Shown: positions 11,517-22,664 of the stretch, piece after piece
How positions within the stretch are numbered: the first letter of the stretch is position 1
How the letters are laid out: the number at the start of each line of letters is the position of its first letter
Assembly (NCBI GenBank): GCA_036346225.1
Contig: JARFIW010001750.1
Coordinates: forward strand, 310,001-374,000
Direction of reading: 5' to 3'
From: Platerodrilus igneus
Lineage: Eukaryota; Arthropoda; Insecta; Coleoptera; Lycidae
Length of the DNA stretch: 64,000 bases
Notes under the pieces: model-generated
Database searches by the model: none
What the model was told of the DNA's origin: nothing
Seen by the model: the letters and a program-made list of their open reading frames with translations, nothing else
Translations under genes and position numbers: made by a program

Positions 11517-11846
11517 TTATACACAGAAGACAGTCCTTTCTTTATGTTTGTTTGGAGTGGTTTTAATTTTATCTAATTTTATTCGCAGCTTAAAATTTAA
11601 ATCGATACCCAAGTCCTTTATCTCCTTTTCTAGCCAATAGTTTGATACATAAAAACCGTCTAGGTTTTCGAATTGCAAAATATACCGAAGTTTGTCTCTA
11701 TATATAAAGTATTTGATTCCACCGACAACTAGATCCATTCCTTCGTGAAATTCTTGCAGCTTATGATAATCTTTTAATCGCAGCTTTCCCACTATATCCT
11801 GCATACGTATCCTGTTAGCTTGATCGACTTCTACTTGTCGGTATTA
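11517..11846 (-). CDS. Unrecognised small protein, 95-109 residues
   Basis: The frame is open from just after a TAA at about 11846, with the first Met at 11804. The protein is basic and hydrophobic-mixed (for example YHKLQEFHEGMDLVVGG, KYFIYRDKLRYILQF, YWLEKEIKDLGIDL, LRIKLDKIKTTPNK), with no signal peptide, membrane segment or known motif that I can name. It lies in the same orientation as, and 3' of, the 141-codon gene from which it is separated by a solo LTR insertion; without that LTR the two would be only tens of bases apart. I infer it belongs to the same compact virus-like gene block. Function unknown. Confidence 0.45.
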
Positions 11847-11915
11847 AAGGGAATCCTTATTCTCCCACTCACTCTTGCGTAGTTGCATGTCTACTTACCA
11901 CTTTTGGGAATATAT

Positions 11916-12498
11916 TGTTGCGAGCTACTATTAGGCAACTCGTCAAACACACAAGCGTTGTAGGATGTGCATAGTTTCCAGGATTCTAGAATGCTTCTAG
12001 CAATCAAACACACAAAACGCCGCCAGCACTGTTCATTCTCGCATGGACCGGGAAGCTTCTAGTAAGTACCAGAGGATGAATCATATCTTTAACTCAGAGT
12101 ATATATAAGGCCGCTAAGAAATGCAGGGGTCAGTCTATACTAGAATGTCTAATATAAATTATAACGTTGTAAAGTAATAGTAGTTTGAGCTTTTAGAGGT
12201 ATACATGTTATATGCCGTGTCTAATGTACATGCAGCTTGTAGTATACATAAATAAATAGAAGTGTATAAACAAATAGTTGTGTTAGTGTTATTAATGGAC
12301 CTATGGTAAAGAAGTTAGTTTAAGAAGAAATTAGTGCTTGTAAATTCATTAGTGTAATAGTGCTTCATTGTTAAGTGGACTGAAAACATATATGAATAAG
12401 GCATATACTGTTAATTAGACTTGTGAACAGTGAGTAATAAAGACCTTTATTATTACTTGTTTTAAATTAAAGAAACGCGGTAGTAGTAGCCCGTTACA
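11916..12498 (+). mobile_element. Solo LTR, 583 bp, with ATAT target duplication
   Basis: It begins TGTTGCGAGCTACTATTA and ends TAGTAGTAGCCCGTTACA, so it has TG...CA ends and short inverted termini. It is flanked by ATAT at 11912-11915 and 12499-12502. Inside are a TATA-like box (GAGTATATATAAGGCC, about 12100) and an AATAAA signal (GTGAGTAATAAAGACC, about 12430), in the right order for an LTR on the plus strand. No internal retroelement sequence is present, so it is a solo LTR. It interrupts the 3' end of the minus-strand gene at 12919-12494. Confidence 0.8.
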
Positions 12499-12919
12499 AT
12501 ATGGTTGTTATAGGTTGTCCGAAAGGTTCTTTACTAGTCAAATATACAATGTTTAGCGGAACCCCTTTGCGTGTGGTGTACGCCAAGGTTACGAAGCCCG
12601 CATTCCTTAGTTCGTCTTTGTTATCTGCCATTTTAATAAATACGTTTTTAGAATAACCTTTTAAAAAGTATACGGATTTAGTACCATCCTTTTCCGCAAG
12701 GAAGCCTACATAACTAAAAGAGTCTTTCTTACTAACCGTAAATGCATACAGCTTGTAGAACCCGGATGTATTTAAGTCAGTCCATCGACACATAAAATAA
12801 TCTTTTAGTTCTTCCTCATTTTCTTTAATAAGATGTTCTTTGTCTAACACATCTTTGTATTGTTCGCGTATTGTCGTAGTGTTTTTCATGTAGTCCAGCT
12901 TTCGCCTTTTTGCATCCAT
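12494..12919 (-). pseudogene. Unrecognised 141-codon gene, 3' end interrupted by a solo LTR
   Basis: The start ATG (12919) lies 6 bp after the stop of the upstream gene (12926), a virus-like spacing. The product starts with a basic stretch (MDAKRRKLDYMKNTT), has a charged helix rich in Glu and Lys, then a beta-rich body (FYKLYAFTVSKKDSFSYVG, VYFLKGYSKNVFIKM, GFVTLAYTTRKG). The open frame ends inside the solo LTR; skipping the LTR and one copy of its ATAT duplication, the frame continues about 15 codons (11915 downward) to a TGA. No homologous family is recognised. It is probably part of the same mobile or viral gene set as the neighbours. Confidence 0.5.
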
Positions 12920-12925
12920 TTCCTC

Positions 12926-13047
12926 TTATTCCAGTTGTCTTTTTCTTCCATTTACAGCGTATGGAGTGCATAATGGGGCAATTTCCTTTAGCGTAAACGG
13001 ATAGAGTTTACTGCCAATATTTACGCGTTGTCGTACAACCTCCGGAT
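12926..13047 (-). pseudogene. 3' exon-like part of a large unrecognised gene split by a hAT element
   Basis: From the hAT junction at 13047 the minus frame reads VVRQRVNIGSKLYPFTLK, then EIAPLCTPYAVNGRKRQLE and a stop. This is the continuation of the frame that reaches the other hAT end at 16827. The 8-bp target duplication (CTCCGGAT / CTCTGGAT) accounts exactly for the overlap. The stretch further upstream in the same open frame (13048-13114) is hAT terminal sequence and not part of the gene. Confidence 0.65.
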
Positions 13048-16000
13048 CAGTGGCGTAACTACACCCCTGCCAGCCCCCGCTATGCGGGGGGGCCCCAAGT
13101 GCAAGAAGGCCCAAACGATAATAAACTCAACTTATTCATCTTCAACGTATTTGGCAGGTAAGAAACGGTCAAGAAAATATTGCAGATAATTCAGAAACCG
13201 CAGGTTAACGAACGTTTTCTTGATGTTACTACTAGGAACTGCTGAAATACAAGAAATAATAATTAAGATAAATACTGAACACCACCTGCAGCCTGCATCC
13301 TTTCTTCTTTCTATCCGTTCTGTCCTATTTTGTAAGGGTTAATAAACAGATGAAAGAGACTGTAAACTTTAATAACAAAGATGTCTATATTATTCTTAAG
13401 TGATAAGTTGTATAAAGTGGTAAAGCATTATTAAACGACGTATAGTAGGGTTAGTTTGGTTTGTGGGATTTTAAATAGGAATAAAAGGGCTATTGTCTGT
13501 ACAGTACAGATTCACAGGATGGCAGGTAGCTTAGTAACCTTCGCTTTCTAGAAATATAATACTAGAAAGAAATTCATTTTGTGGTTTCTAGTCAGCTGGT
13601 TGCAACGTATTTGCATTAGCTGCATTATATATAACGGAAAGGAAGTAAAAAGCATTCCAGTACGTTTTACTCAATAGTGTTGTGTTCGTATTACAGGAGG
13701 TCTTTCATATTTAAACGTAAGTATTTATATCTATTTTTATTAAACTACTATTGATTTGATCATAGTTGAAGTCGCGCTGAGAAATACATATAAATAAATC
13801 TTTAAGCATTCAATAAAAATCATTTATATTTTGTTAATTAAAGCATTTAAAGCAAAGTATGTATGTGTTATTTGTAATTTCAAAAGGCTTTTAAATAATT
13901 ATTACTTATCTAATTACATTATAATTAATTTCATTCAAAATTGCAGGAAATAATATACAATGAGCACTACAAGCGGCGCTGCAAAAAACGAAAAGGAAAC
14001 TATTGGAAGAATCAAAGAGCAAGATTCCAAAAATAAGTTCCTTTTTACTTCTAAAGAGTCCGAAAAACAAGAACAATCTATGAAAGAAATTGGGCTTTCG
14101 ACAGTAGCATCTACTAGTTCCGCTACAGACGAACAGCAGTCGTCAACAATTTTAAAACTCTCACCCAGGGCGCAAGTACATCACATAATGACGGCCGCGA
14201 TAGAAATTTGGAACTAGATACCACTACAATTACAGAGGTAAATGTGAGTAGTACTTTTCACTTAATGAACTATCTATGGATCTGACGAAAGAATATCCAA
14301 CCGATTTTGCACATTTTTAAAAATCAATGTTTTACAACATGACAATTTAAGAAAAGAAATAATTAATTACGGATTGTGTAGACCAGATGGTGCGTTTCCT
14401 AAAGATAATAAAAATAGAAGTTTTCAGTTCACTATTATTACTTAATAACTGCAAGCGAAAATAAAAGCAATACGTTAAACTTACCACACAATTCAAATGG
14501 GTGGTTGTGTTATTCTAAATTAAAAATTGTGTTTATTGTCAACCATGTTGGCTGTTTGCTTCAGTAAGGTCAAGTTGGACGACCGGAATTAATGATTGGC
14601 AGGGTTTATCAAAAAATTAAAGAGCATTTGCTTGCTCAATCTCATTTAACTTGTTGTTTTATTTACGATATGTGGAAAAAAATTATACCATAGATAAGAA
14701 AGATACTCTACTATTAAAACAAGAAACTGAATTTTGGAAAAATGTTTTACACAGACTTTTCAATGTTACTTTAACACTATCCCAGCGCATGCTGTCATTT
14801 CGAGGACATAGAAAAGTTTTTCTGATTCAAAAGACAGTTACAACGGTAATTTCTTAAGTTTAGTTCATTTAATTAGTAACTATGATCCTATATTACAAAA
14901 GTGCTTGAACGACCCAAAGGTTCAATTAAATATCTTTCCCAAAAATTCAAAACGATATTATTAATACTTTAAGCGCACACTTAAAAATATTTTATTAAAT
15001 AAAATTAGATCTGCTCCTTTTTCTCAATCATAATAGACACTACACAGGATATAACTAAGATTGATCAATTAAGTAAAATTGTAAGATATATTGATTTTAA
15101 AAAGACAGCTTGGGAGAGGTAACCAAAATAGATATTTGTGAAACTTTTGTGGGTTTTACAAAAGTAGAGTCCCAATCTGCTGAAGGACTATGTAATACTA
15201 TATTAAGCAATTTAACCAACATGCAATTAGATATAAATAAATGTAGAGGGCAGGGCTACGATGCAGCTAACGTTATGAGCGGTACGTATTCTGGCGTGCA
15301 AAGAGAATTTTAAACATAGAGCCTGCAGCCTTATATATGCACTGTAGTGCCCATAACTTAAATCTAGTCATAAATGATGCCGTTAAAGGTATAAAAGAAA
15401 TAGAATCGTTTTTTCTACTTTTAGAAAACATATATACATTTTTGCTAATAGTATAGTAAGATGGAATTGGCTTTCTGTTTTTAAAGAAAATTTCACACAA
15501 TTGAAACGCTTAAATCCGACACGTTGGGCGGATCGAGTAAAATCTTTAGCTGCCATAAGAATTCGGTATAAAGATATAGTAATGTCTCTTAATAAAATTA
15601 TTATGATATCAAAAAACAGATGAACGAAATGACGCAAAGCAAATATTAACCAGCATGGATAATTTTAATTTTATTTTTTAAGTGTTTTTAAGTCAAATTC
15701 TAGAAGAGCTTACAAGCTCTCACAAACTGCTCAGAGTGAAAAGGCGAATATTAATCAGATAACTCTCTTATTTCAAAAACTTTAAAATTTTTCAAGGAAA
15801 CAAGAAATAACTATTCCAACATCAAGGAGGAAGCAGCGAAAGTTGCAGGGCAATGGAATATTAAACCGGAATTTATAAAAAAGGCAACCAAAAATAAAAA
15901 GCATTACGATGAATTATCCAATGATTATCGATTTAATGATAAAGAATTTAAATTTAAAATAAATGTATTTTATCGCGTAATGGATATTATAATTTCACAG

Positions 16001-16826
16001 CTGTCGAATCGTTTTAAATCGCTTTTTCATGTAAACGAAAAGTTTAATTTCTTAGAACCTAATGTATTTTTGAATTTAACTGCAGACGATATTTTATCTA
16101 AGGCAAAACAATTGCAAAATTTTCCTACAAAGATTTAAATGATGCTATAGGTATAGAACTTACTACACTCAAAAATAATAGACTTATTTGTGATGAATTA
16201 AAAATGTTAACGGTATCTTACAATTTTTAGAATATCTAGTACTTTCCAAATCTACAGGTTCTAGCAGTTTTCCAAACACCATAACAGCCTTAATGTTATA
16301 CCTAACTTTACCCGTTAGCGTTGCAAGTGCGGAGAGATCTTTCTCAAAATTAAAATTATTAAAAATTAACTTAGGAACCGCACTTCACAAGATAGATTAG
16401 ACGATTTATCCCTCTTAGCAGTAGAACATGACACTGCCAAAAATATGAATATAGAGGATACAATAAACGCGTTTGCAGCAAAACATGCAAGAAAAACAAA
16501 ATTTTGAATTTGATTTGGAATGTCTGCTAGCTCATAGGTTTTTTTACTGTATCAAATTTTTAGGTGTAAATAATTTTGTGCGGCGTATAAATATGTAGAT
16601 TTAATATTAATTAACTTATAAGTTTGAATTTATGTAATTTGGTTTTATAATTAATAAAGCACTTGATTAATATAGTATATGTATTTAATTCTATACTGCT
16701 TCCTTCTCTACATGTACTATAATTTAAAAATATGGCTAAATATAAGCCAGTAAAAGTAATACATTTTAAAGAGAGCCCACTTTAAAATTTTTGCGGGGGG
16801 GCCCAAAAATCGTAGTTACGCCACTG
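13048..16826 (+). mobile_element. hAT DNA transposon, 3.78 kb, with terminal inverted repeats and 8-bp target duplication
   Basis: The ends are CAGTGGCGTAACTAC at 13048 and its exact inverse GTAGTTACGCCACTG at 16812-16826. Just inside both ends are G-rich runs (GGGGGGGCCC), which are also inverted relative to each other. The flanks CTCCGGAT (13040-13047) and CTCTGGAT (16827-16834) are an 8-bp target duplication with one mismatch, the length typical of hAT. The inside carries a decayed plus-strand transposase. The element sits inside a minus-strand gene. Confidence 0.95.
13960..16507 (+). pseudogene. Decayed hAT transposase (zinc-finger MYM-type 1-like)
   Basis: The frame starts MSTTSGAAKNEKETIG and is broken repeatedly after codon 85. 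Recognisable pieces: CRPDGAFPKDNKNRSF (TTF/BED-like zinc-finger region), a SIIIDTTQDI block (RNase H-like catalytic Asp), RGQGYDAANVMSGTYSGVQ, LYMHCSAHNLNLVIND (DUF4371-type core), LNPTRWADRV, and LMLYLTLPVSVASAERSFSK, the hAT dimerisation domain with its SAERSFS box. The last codons read KHARKTKF and a TGA at 16505-16507. There is no uninterrupted frame longer than 86 codons, so it cannot encode an active enzyme. Confidence 0.9.
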
Positions 16827-18172
16827 CTCTGGATGAATGTTAGGCGTATCTATCAACCCCAATTCCAAAATGACTATTTCTTTTGGAATTGTAGAATATG
16901 GTGTTGCAGATTGTGTAAAATATGTACTACATGCTTTAATGTAGCACCTGTGTAAGATTTTTATTTTATCTTGGCTATCTTCTTCCTCTACTATCTCCAA
17001 ATAATTTACAGGTAAATAGTTAAAACTAAAAGCCGAAAGCACATACTTTATCAATTTTTCCCTTTCCTCTGGTTTTTTAGACAACTTAATTTGCAAGCCC
17101 GTCAATTTCTTTGTATTGCCATTCCCCCAATACACGTACTGTAGTAGGTTATTATACACTAAACAGCAGCTATTTTGTAGCTTGTCCGATAGCTTACTCT
17201 ACATTTTGGCAAGTGGTACCGAGTACATTGGCGCCTTTAGGAAGTATAACTTATTATCTTCCAATAAGGTTAAACAGTCTTTTAAGGGATAATGCACCTG
17301 TTCCGCACTGACATAGCTTCCAATTGTACAGTTGTATATTGTCGCTTCCAATCGCGTAATACCATGTTCTTTGGTCAAAGTAGACGCAAATGTTTCCCTT
17401 AAACGTACATCTGGACAACGTAAAAATCTAGTATATGATTGCCAAGTTGTTTATTAATACCAGTACTTGTTATCTGACACACAAATTTGTTGTATATCTT
17501 AATTCTTGCATTGGTTGTTAGCCATGTTAAACAATCAATTCCCACAGTTTTATCGTCAACTATAATATTACACTTTTCTTCGTATTCGCCCTTATAGCAA
17601 AAGTTATGGTTTGTAGTTAAATTATTACACATCTCCATCTTGCTAAATATGCCCACAAAATCTTGGGTTACATCCAAGTCAAAAAGATAGTAATAATCTT
17701 TTTTGAGTCCGTCTAATATATCCGGTAGTTCCTCCAATAAAATTTCCAACTTAACATCTGCTAGTTCCATTTTGTATGGAACACATATAGGATTTTGGAA
17801 TTTTTTATTAATGCATTCGAGGTCTTCTTTTCGTATAATTTCTTTTACTCTCTGGCCCATCGTGTTAGTGCTTTCCAGAGAAAACGGAAGCTTAGCTTTA
17901 ACACCATGCCTAGCGGAAACAAATCGGTCGAACTTTCTTCGTAGATAGCTGTTAAATGCACCACAAATTTCTTTTTTTAGGATAAACATCCTTTTGTTTG
18001 CAGATGTTTGTTCGGCGTCAGAAAGGTCGCATATTTTAACCAACATTATATTGTCACAAGATGGTTCTGTAATTGGTGTGTGTAGTCCGCCAATCAGCAT
18101 CTGTTCGCCTTCGTCATAACAAATATTACCAATATCTGTCACCAGATTATTGTTGCACATATTTTCTGCCAA
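16827..18172 (-). pseudogene. Large unrecognised gene (about 485 codons before insertion), possibly a replication protein of a virus-like element
   Basis: The ORF 18172-17399 (257 codons, start MAENMCNNNLVTDIG) is followed after a 1-nt shift near 17425 by LRCPDVRLRETFASTLTKEH, GITRLEATIYNCTIGSY, a TAG, and then 17159-16827 (VYNNLLQYVYWGNGN, KLTGLQIKLSKKPEE, ending TPNIHPE at the hAT end). YYYLFDLDVTQDFVGIF, RIKIYNKFVCQ and GITRLEATIY have a spacing loosely like the D-x-DF, R-x-YdK and R-x-E boxes of Rep_trans-type initiator proteins; this is a weak resemblance only. Similar uncharacterised proteins occur, from memory, in other invertebrate genomes. It heads a compact same-strand block with the two genes downstream. 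Confidence 0.5.
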
Positions 18173-18593
18173 CAGCCATAATCCAAATCACTTTATTCAC
18201 TTTATTCCCAAGAAGTTGAGAAACGTTAATCACTTTGGAGACGCTCATGTTTACCGTTCTAACTACTGTCGAATACTAAATTGAATACGAAAAAATTACC
18301 CCCTTATGTATCCTACAGAGTGGGGGCGTATATTGCCGAAGATAGCCGAATATGTGGGACACCGCCATATCGCTTACATTCTCTTGTTTAGAAACTGTTT
18401 TGTTATCTGACCTAGGTTTACAAGAAGTTTCTGCGCTTGGTATCCACTAAGCCATTCTACTTAACTTTTTTAATATAAGCCCGTAATTGCCTTTTCTATA
18501 AGAAAAGGAATGACTTTTGAAAAATTGTCTTTGTGTTTCTTAATAATAACAAAACGTGGGCCATTGTCTATGGTTCGGCGGTTTTTAAACATG

Positions 18594-19110
18594 CTATTCG
18601 CTACTCGACCATAAAACTGTTAAACTAGTTTTAAAATCTGAGAATTCTTTTGTTGACCTCTCTATCATATCACTTAAGGTTTTTGTCAATTGCTCAAATT
18701 TCCGGTTCGATTCCTCTCTAACCCCGCTTAATGTCTCACTCATCCTTTCAGCATCCTCATTATCATCTCATTTCCTTGATCTCCCGATTCTGTCCTTGAT
18801 TGGTCCTTACTACCTTCTGTTTCCTACATTTTTCCTGATTTTTCAAACAACACACTATCGTCACTTCCAATTTCTACTCATTCACTCCTAAGCTACTCCT
18901 TTTTCAACATCCGTTCAACACACACCCAAAATTAAATCTAAAACTATCACTAAATTATTTACAACAATCCACCCTTTCGTCTCAAGTCGCCAGTTTCCTT
19001 AAATAAAAAGATATTTTCTTTTTTTCTGGAATCGAGCCCCTTTGTTGGGAAGCTATAATTACTGTGAGCTTAAGTCTCTAAAGCGTGCCCCACAAATTGG
19101 CTTGACATAA
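18594..19110 (-). mobile_element. LTR-retrotransposon leader remnant: PBS-like sites and gag N-terminus
   Basis: On minus, two LTR-end/PBS-like junctions are seen: CACAGTAATTATAGC followed by TTCCCAACAAAGGGGCTCGA (about 19055-19022), and CACAGTAATTATGTC followed by CCAATTTGTGGGGCACGC (about 19117-19085). Downstream is GGAAACTGGCGACTTGAGACG and then an open frame from 18743 to 18594 starting MSETLSGVREESNRKFEQL, a coiled-coil-like, Glu/Lys/Ser-rich N-terminus of the gag type. The body of the element is missing. A similar PBS-like block occurs at 36210-36250. Confidence 0.4.
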
Positions 19111-19117
19111 TTACTGT

Positions 19118-21165
19118 GATGTTTTGTTCGAATCTTGCCCTAGGCTGCTCCTAATAATTCCTCTTATCTAATAATTCCTCGGCTGCTCCTAATAAATCCT
19201 CTCTAACCTAATTTCCTAAATTAATACGGACACCTACCTGTTACATCCAAAAACTTCCTCTCAATACCCTCATGCTGAAACCTAAATAGACAACCATACC
19301 AATCACACACTCAAAAATAACTCAATTGACCAAATATATCACACTCTATTTACATTCGATCCATAATACATTTTAAAATACCATTCCTTTAGGTACGTCC
19401 ATAAAGTTCAATAATTTTATAATAATAATCATGCAAATTGATAACCTTTTAAACACATATATTTTGATTTAAAGTAAGAGGGCGTTCCTCATTCCTTACG
19501 TTACCCTTTTGGTCTTAGCGCGAGCTCATAATAAAACTCTACAACTGTGCATATAAACTTCCTACACTGCCAAATTTGGTTATCTGTTAATTTATTAATT
19601 ATTTTCAAAATCAATTGCCTTTTAAAGTCCCATAAATGTCTGTTCATAAAATATCAAATAATAATACAACACATCAAACTCAAATCTAAATAATCTCAAA
19701 CACCACAAAAATATTCACCACTCAATGTTCTATTCTATCGCCTACCTGGTTTTTATCATCTAAGTGTGTTCCACCATCTAGCTCCTTAAAGATGCTGTCG
19801 TCTAGTAGCTACCCAGTCCATCAGCTAACTCCCTGGTTCAATTACAATATCTGCCGTGCATACCGCTGTTTACAATTTCCACTCCAAAAATTCCAATCTC
19901 CAAACTTAGCTTTTATTATTTAAATATCGCTTTTTTGTATCATCTAAACACTTTCAAACTTTAAAATTTTTGTGCATTCCAATACCAACTTAACATACTT
20001 TGTACTAACGCACCACTTTAACGTTTTACCACAAAGATGCTTTATTAGCTTCTACAAAAAAATTTATTAACTTGCACTAGTTCACTTGAAAGTAACTATT
20101 ATCACCAATGCTGGATGAAATCAGAACGAAAAAGAAAGAGAGCCTGACCCCTTTCTGCCAGTGATTATATACGTAAAACTCGCCTCCCCCCCTGTTTTAA
20201 ATTGACACGTACACTTGTATACTCGTTCCTATAATTCTGGAAAATCTTTTCTAACCACTTGTTGTTTCAGCGAAAAACCCTTAACGAACCTCAGATTTTT
20301 GAAAATTCTTATAACGAACATAACAATACTCGGTAAATCGCTTCAAACTGTCACTCCGTTGTTCGAATTTAGCCTCTAGATCTCTATTTGTCAACGCCTC
20401 CAACTTGAACAAACATCTCTCATCTCCCTTGTACCTATAGCTTTATCTCACACACACGCTTTCACCAGCTGGATTTGTGCCCCTCTTGTACAATGCACAC
20501 CAATCACCTTGCTTGGCTCCATTCTCCCACTTTTTAACAGACTCGTGTTTGCTTTTAAATATCTTTGAAATTATCGATTTTATTTAGGTTTCCCAACTAT
20601 ACTGTCTCCTGAATTATGTATAACGCATCCCTCTTGCACTCAATACACTTTTATTCTGTCTTGGTCTTTTGTTGGCTCTTTACTATACCACCTCTAAGAT
20701 TGAAATCAATATTTTAACCACAAAACCGCGTCTACATTAATCCCAACGGTTGTTCTTTTCTAATAACCCATTAAAGTTTGTTTGTTACCAAGCTTACCGA
20801 GAAAAATTATCTTCTTTTGTTGTTTTGTTTAGATGTGTCGGATTTTACGTTTGCAAACAGAAATGTTATTTTAACACCTGTTCCACGCTTTCAGATTTTC
20901 ATATAATCACTTTATTACAAATTTAAATATGTTAGAAAGATTTTACCTCAATTATTATTTATTCTGCTCTATGTTTATACAAATATTATGTTACATTATC
21001 ATTGGCTAATTACATTGATCCTACATAACTATACACTACTAAGCTAAAAATATAATTTGTTAAAAATATTCCAACGCCCTAATTAAAAAAATTTGTCTTC
21101 TCCGATTTAAAAGCTCTCAACCCATGCGTTCACTTGTGCCCTTATATATCCCAATGACCCTTTAA
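19118..21165. other. No gene; possibly decayed LTR sequence
   Basis: AT-rich DNA with many short C-runs on plus, closed in all frames. By position it lies where the LTR belonging to the minus-strand PBS and gag remnant at 18.6-19.1 kb would be expected, but I see no second copy and no clear TG...CA boundaries. Confidence 0.3.
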
Positions 21166-21172
21166 TTACACG

Positions 21173-21177
<5 letters not shown>

Positions 21178-21205
<28 letters not shown>
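21178..21205. repeat. (TA)n microsatellite
   Basis: About 13 TA units at the left edge of the piggyBac remnant. Confidence 0.95.
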
Positions 21206-21208
<3 letters not shown>

Positions 21209-21299
21209 GGTGAGAGTTTGAAAGTGACCGAGTTTTTAAATACATCTGAAATTGACTCAGCGCCATCCTCAAGGAGCTGAATGCCGGTGGCCTTTAAAT

Positions 21300-22365
21300 A
21301 AAAACATAAGGTACAATATGAAAATTTGAAAACAATTTTAGCAAATGAAAACACACACGACAAAGCTTCCAAAGTTAGACCATCCATAGATAAGATGAAT
21401 AAGAATTTCCAAAAATGGGGTGTTTTTGAACACAATTTATCCATTGATGAAATGATGGTAAGATATTATGGACATCATTACCTAAAACAATTTATCCGTG
21501 GAAAACTAAAAAGGTTTGTTTATAAGCTTTGGTCTTTGTGTGGCGATAGCGGATATTGTTTCACCCTTTCCTTGTATTGTGGAAAAGAAATGGAACAAGT
21601 AAACAAACCTCTATGAACTAGAGTAGTACATAAAATGCTAGACATTACTGACGACCCCTGTAACTATCATCTTTACTTTGATAATTATTTTGCAAGCTAC
21701 AATTTTTTTATATACTTAAAACAGTAGGGCTTGAAGCAACAGGTGTTATGCGGGATAATCGAACAATCAAAGGAAATTGAGAAGAGTTCTGGAGGAAATT
21801 CCAATTTTTAGTTTGCTGATTTTAAGATGAGATGACAATAAAGTTGTTACAATGGGATCAAATTTTGATAAAATTAAACCGCTGGAATCAGTATTGCAAT
21901 AGAGTAAAGAAGATAAAGAGACTATTAGTTCCGCAAGCCTCTTTTAAGGCGAATTACAACAAGTATATGGGTAGAGTTTACTACCATGATTGGTTACTAT
22001 AGGAGCATGCTATTGCTATTAGAGGAATAAATGGTACTGGTGTTTATTTACCAGAATTGTGGACATGAATAATGTTAATAGCCACATTTTATATAATAAA
22101 ATGCATTTCAATGATAAAGTTTTCATAAAGGAATTTAGAAGAAATATAGCATTACCGTATCTCAAATTAGGACATGGATAAACGTATATTGAAAGCAAGG
22201 CGAATTAATTTCGCGTCAACATGCAAAACCAGTATTTTGCATGATGCAAGATTCGATAAAAAAGGTATCATTTTGGAGAAACGTGAAAACCAACGCAGGT
22301 CCCAGTACGTTTGCTGCAAAGGAAAACTGCGAACTTATTGTAAAAAGTGCAATATAACGCTATGA
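21300..22365 (+). pseudogene. Decayed piggyBac-type transposase
   Basis: The frame 21326-21616 reads DKASKVRPSIDKMNKNF, NLSIDEMMVRYYGHHYLKQF, IRGKLKRFVYKLWSLC and GYCFTLSLYCGKE. SIDEMM carries the first catalytic Asp region of the DDE_Tnp_1_7 domain. After a TGA follow VVHKMLDITDD, YHLYFDNYFASY (second Asp), GLEATGVMRDNRTIKG, YNKYMGRVYYHDWLL and, at 22290-22360, CCKGKLRTYCKKCN, the C-terminal Cys-rich domain. Order and spacing match piggyBac elements. At least five stops and one or more frameshifts are present. I could not identify its terminal repeats or TTAA target duplicates. Confidence 0.85.
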
Positions 22366-22439
22366 TTTTCTAAATACCATATACATATTTCAAATAAATT
22401 GCTTAAGCAAATAACTATTTGTTTTCGTAGAGTAAAACC

Positions 22440-22632
22440 AACATTATTAGTAGATAAGTTACCTTCGTACGAGATCAAAAAACCGGATTTCTTATGGAAT
22501 TTAATATGGGAAATTCTAAGATCCAAAAAGACCATTTTTTCCAGCGCAAAACGAACGGTTTTCTTATGGGATTTAACATGGGGAATTCTAAGGTCCGTTC
22601 TGGTAATTTTTGCCAGATACAAAGGTCACCGC
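22440..22632 (+). repeat. Inverted repeat arm 1, with internal duplication
   Basis: TACCTTCGTACGAG, GGGATTTAACATGGGGAATT, CTAAGGTCCGTTCTGGTAAT and GCCAGATACAAAGGTCA match the reverse complement of 24888-25018. Arm 1 contains a tandem duplication of about 75-80 bp (ATCAAAAAACCGG... and GCGCAAAACGAACGG... versions) that arm 2 lacks. The ORFs on both strands here come from the duplication. Confidence 0.85.
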
Positions 22633-22664
22633 AAATATTCCCACAACTAGTAACAAAAATTTGC

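Noticed and set aside
11916..12498. Alternative view of the solo LTR as a DNA transposon with inverted ends
   Set aside because: The ends are only partly inverse, while TG...CA ends, a TATA box, AATAAA and a 4-bp duplication fit an LTR better.
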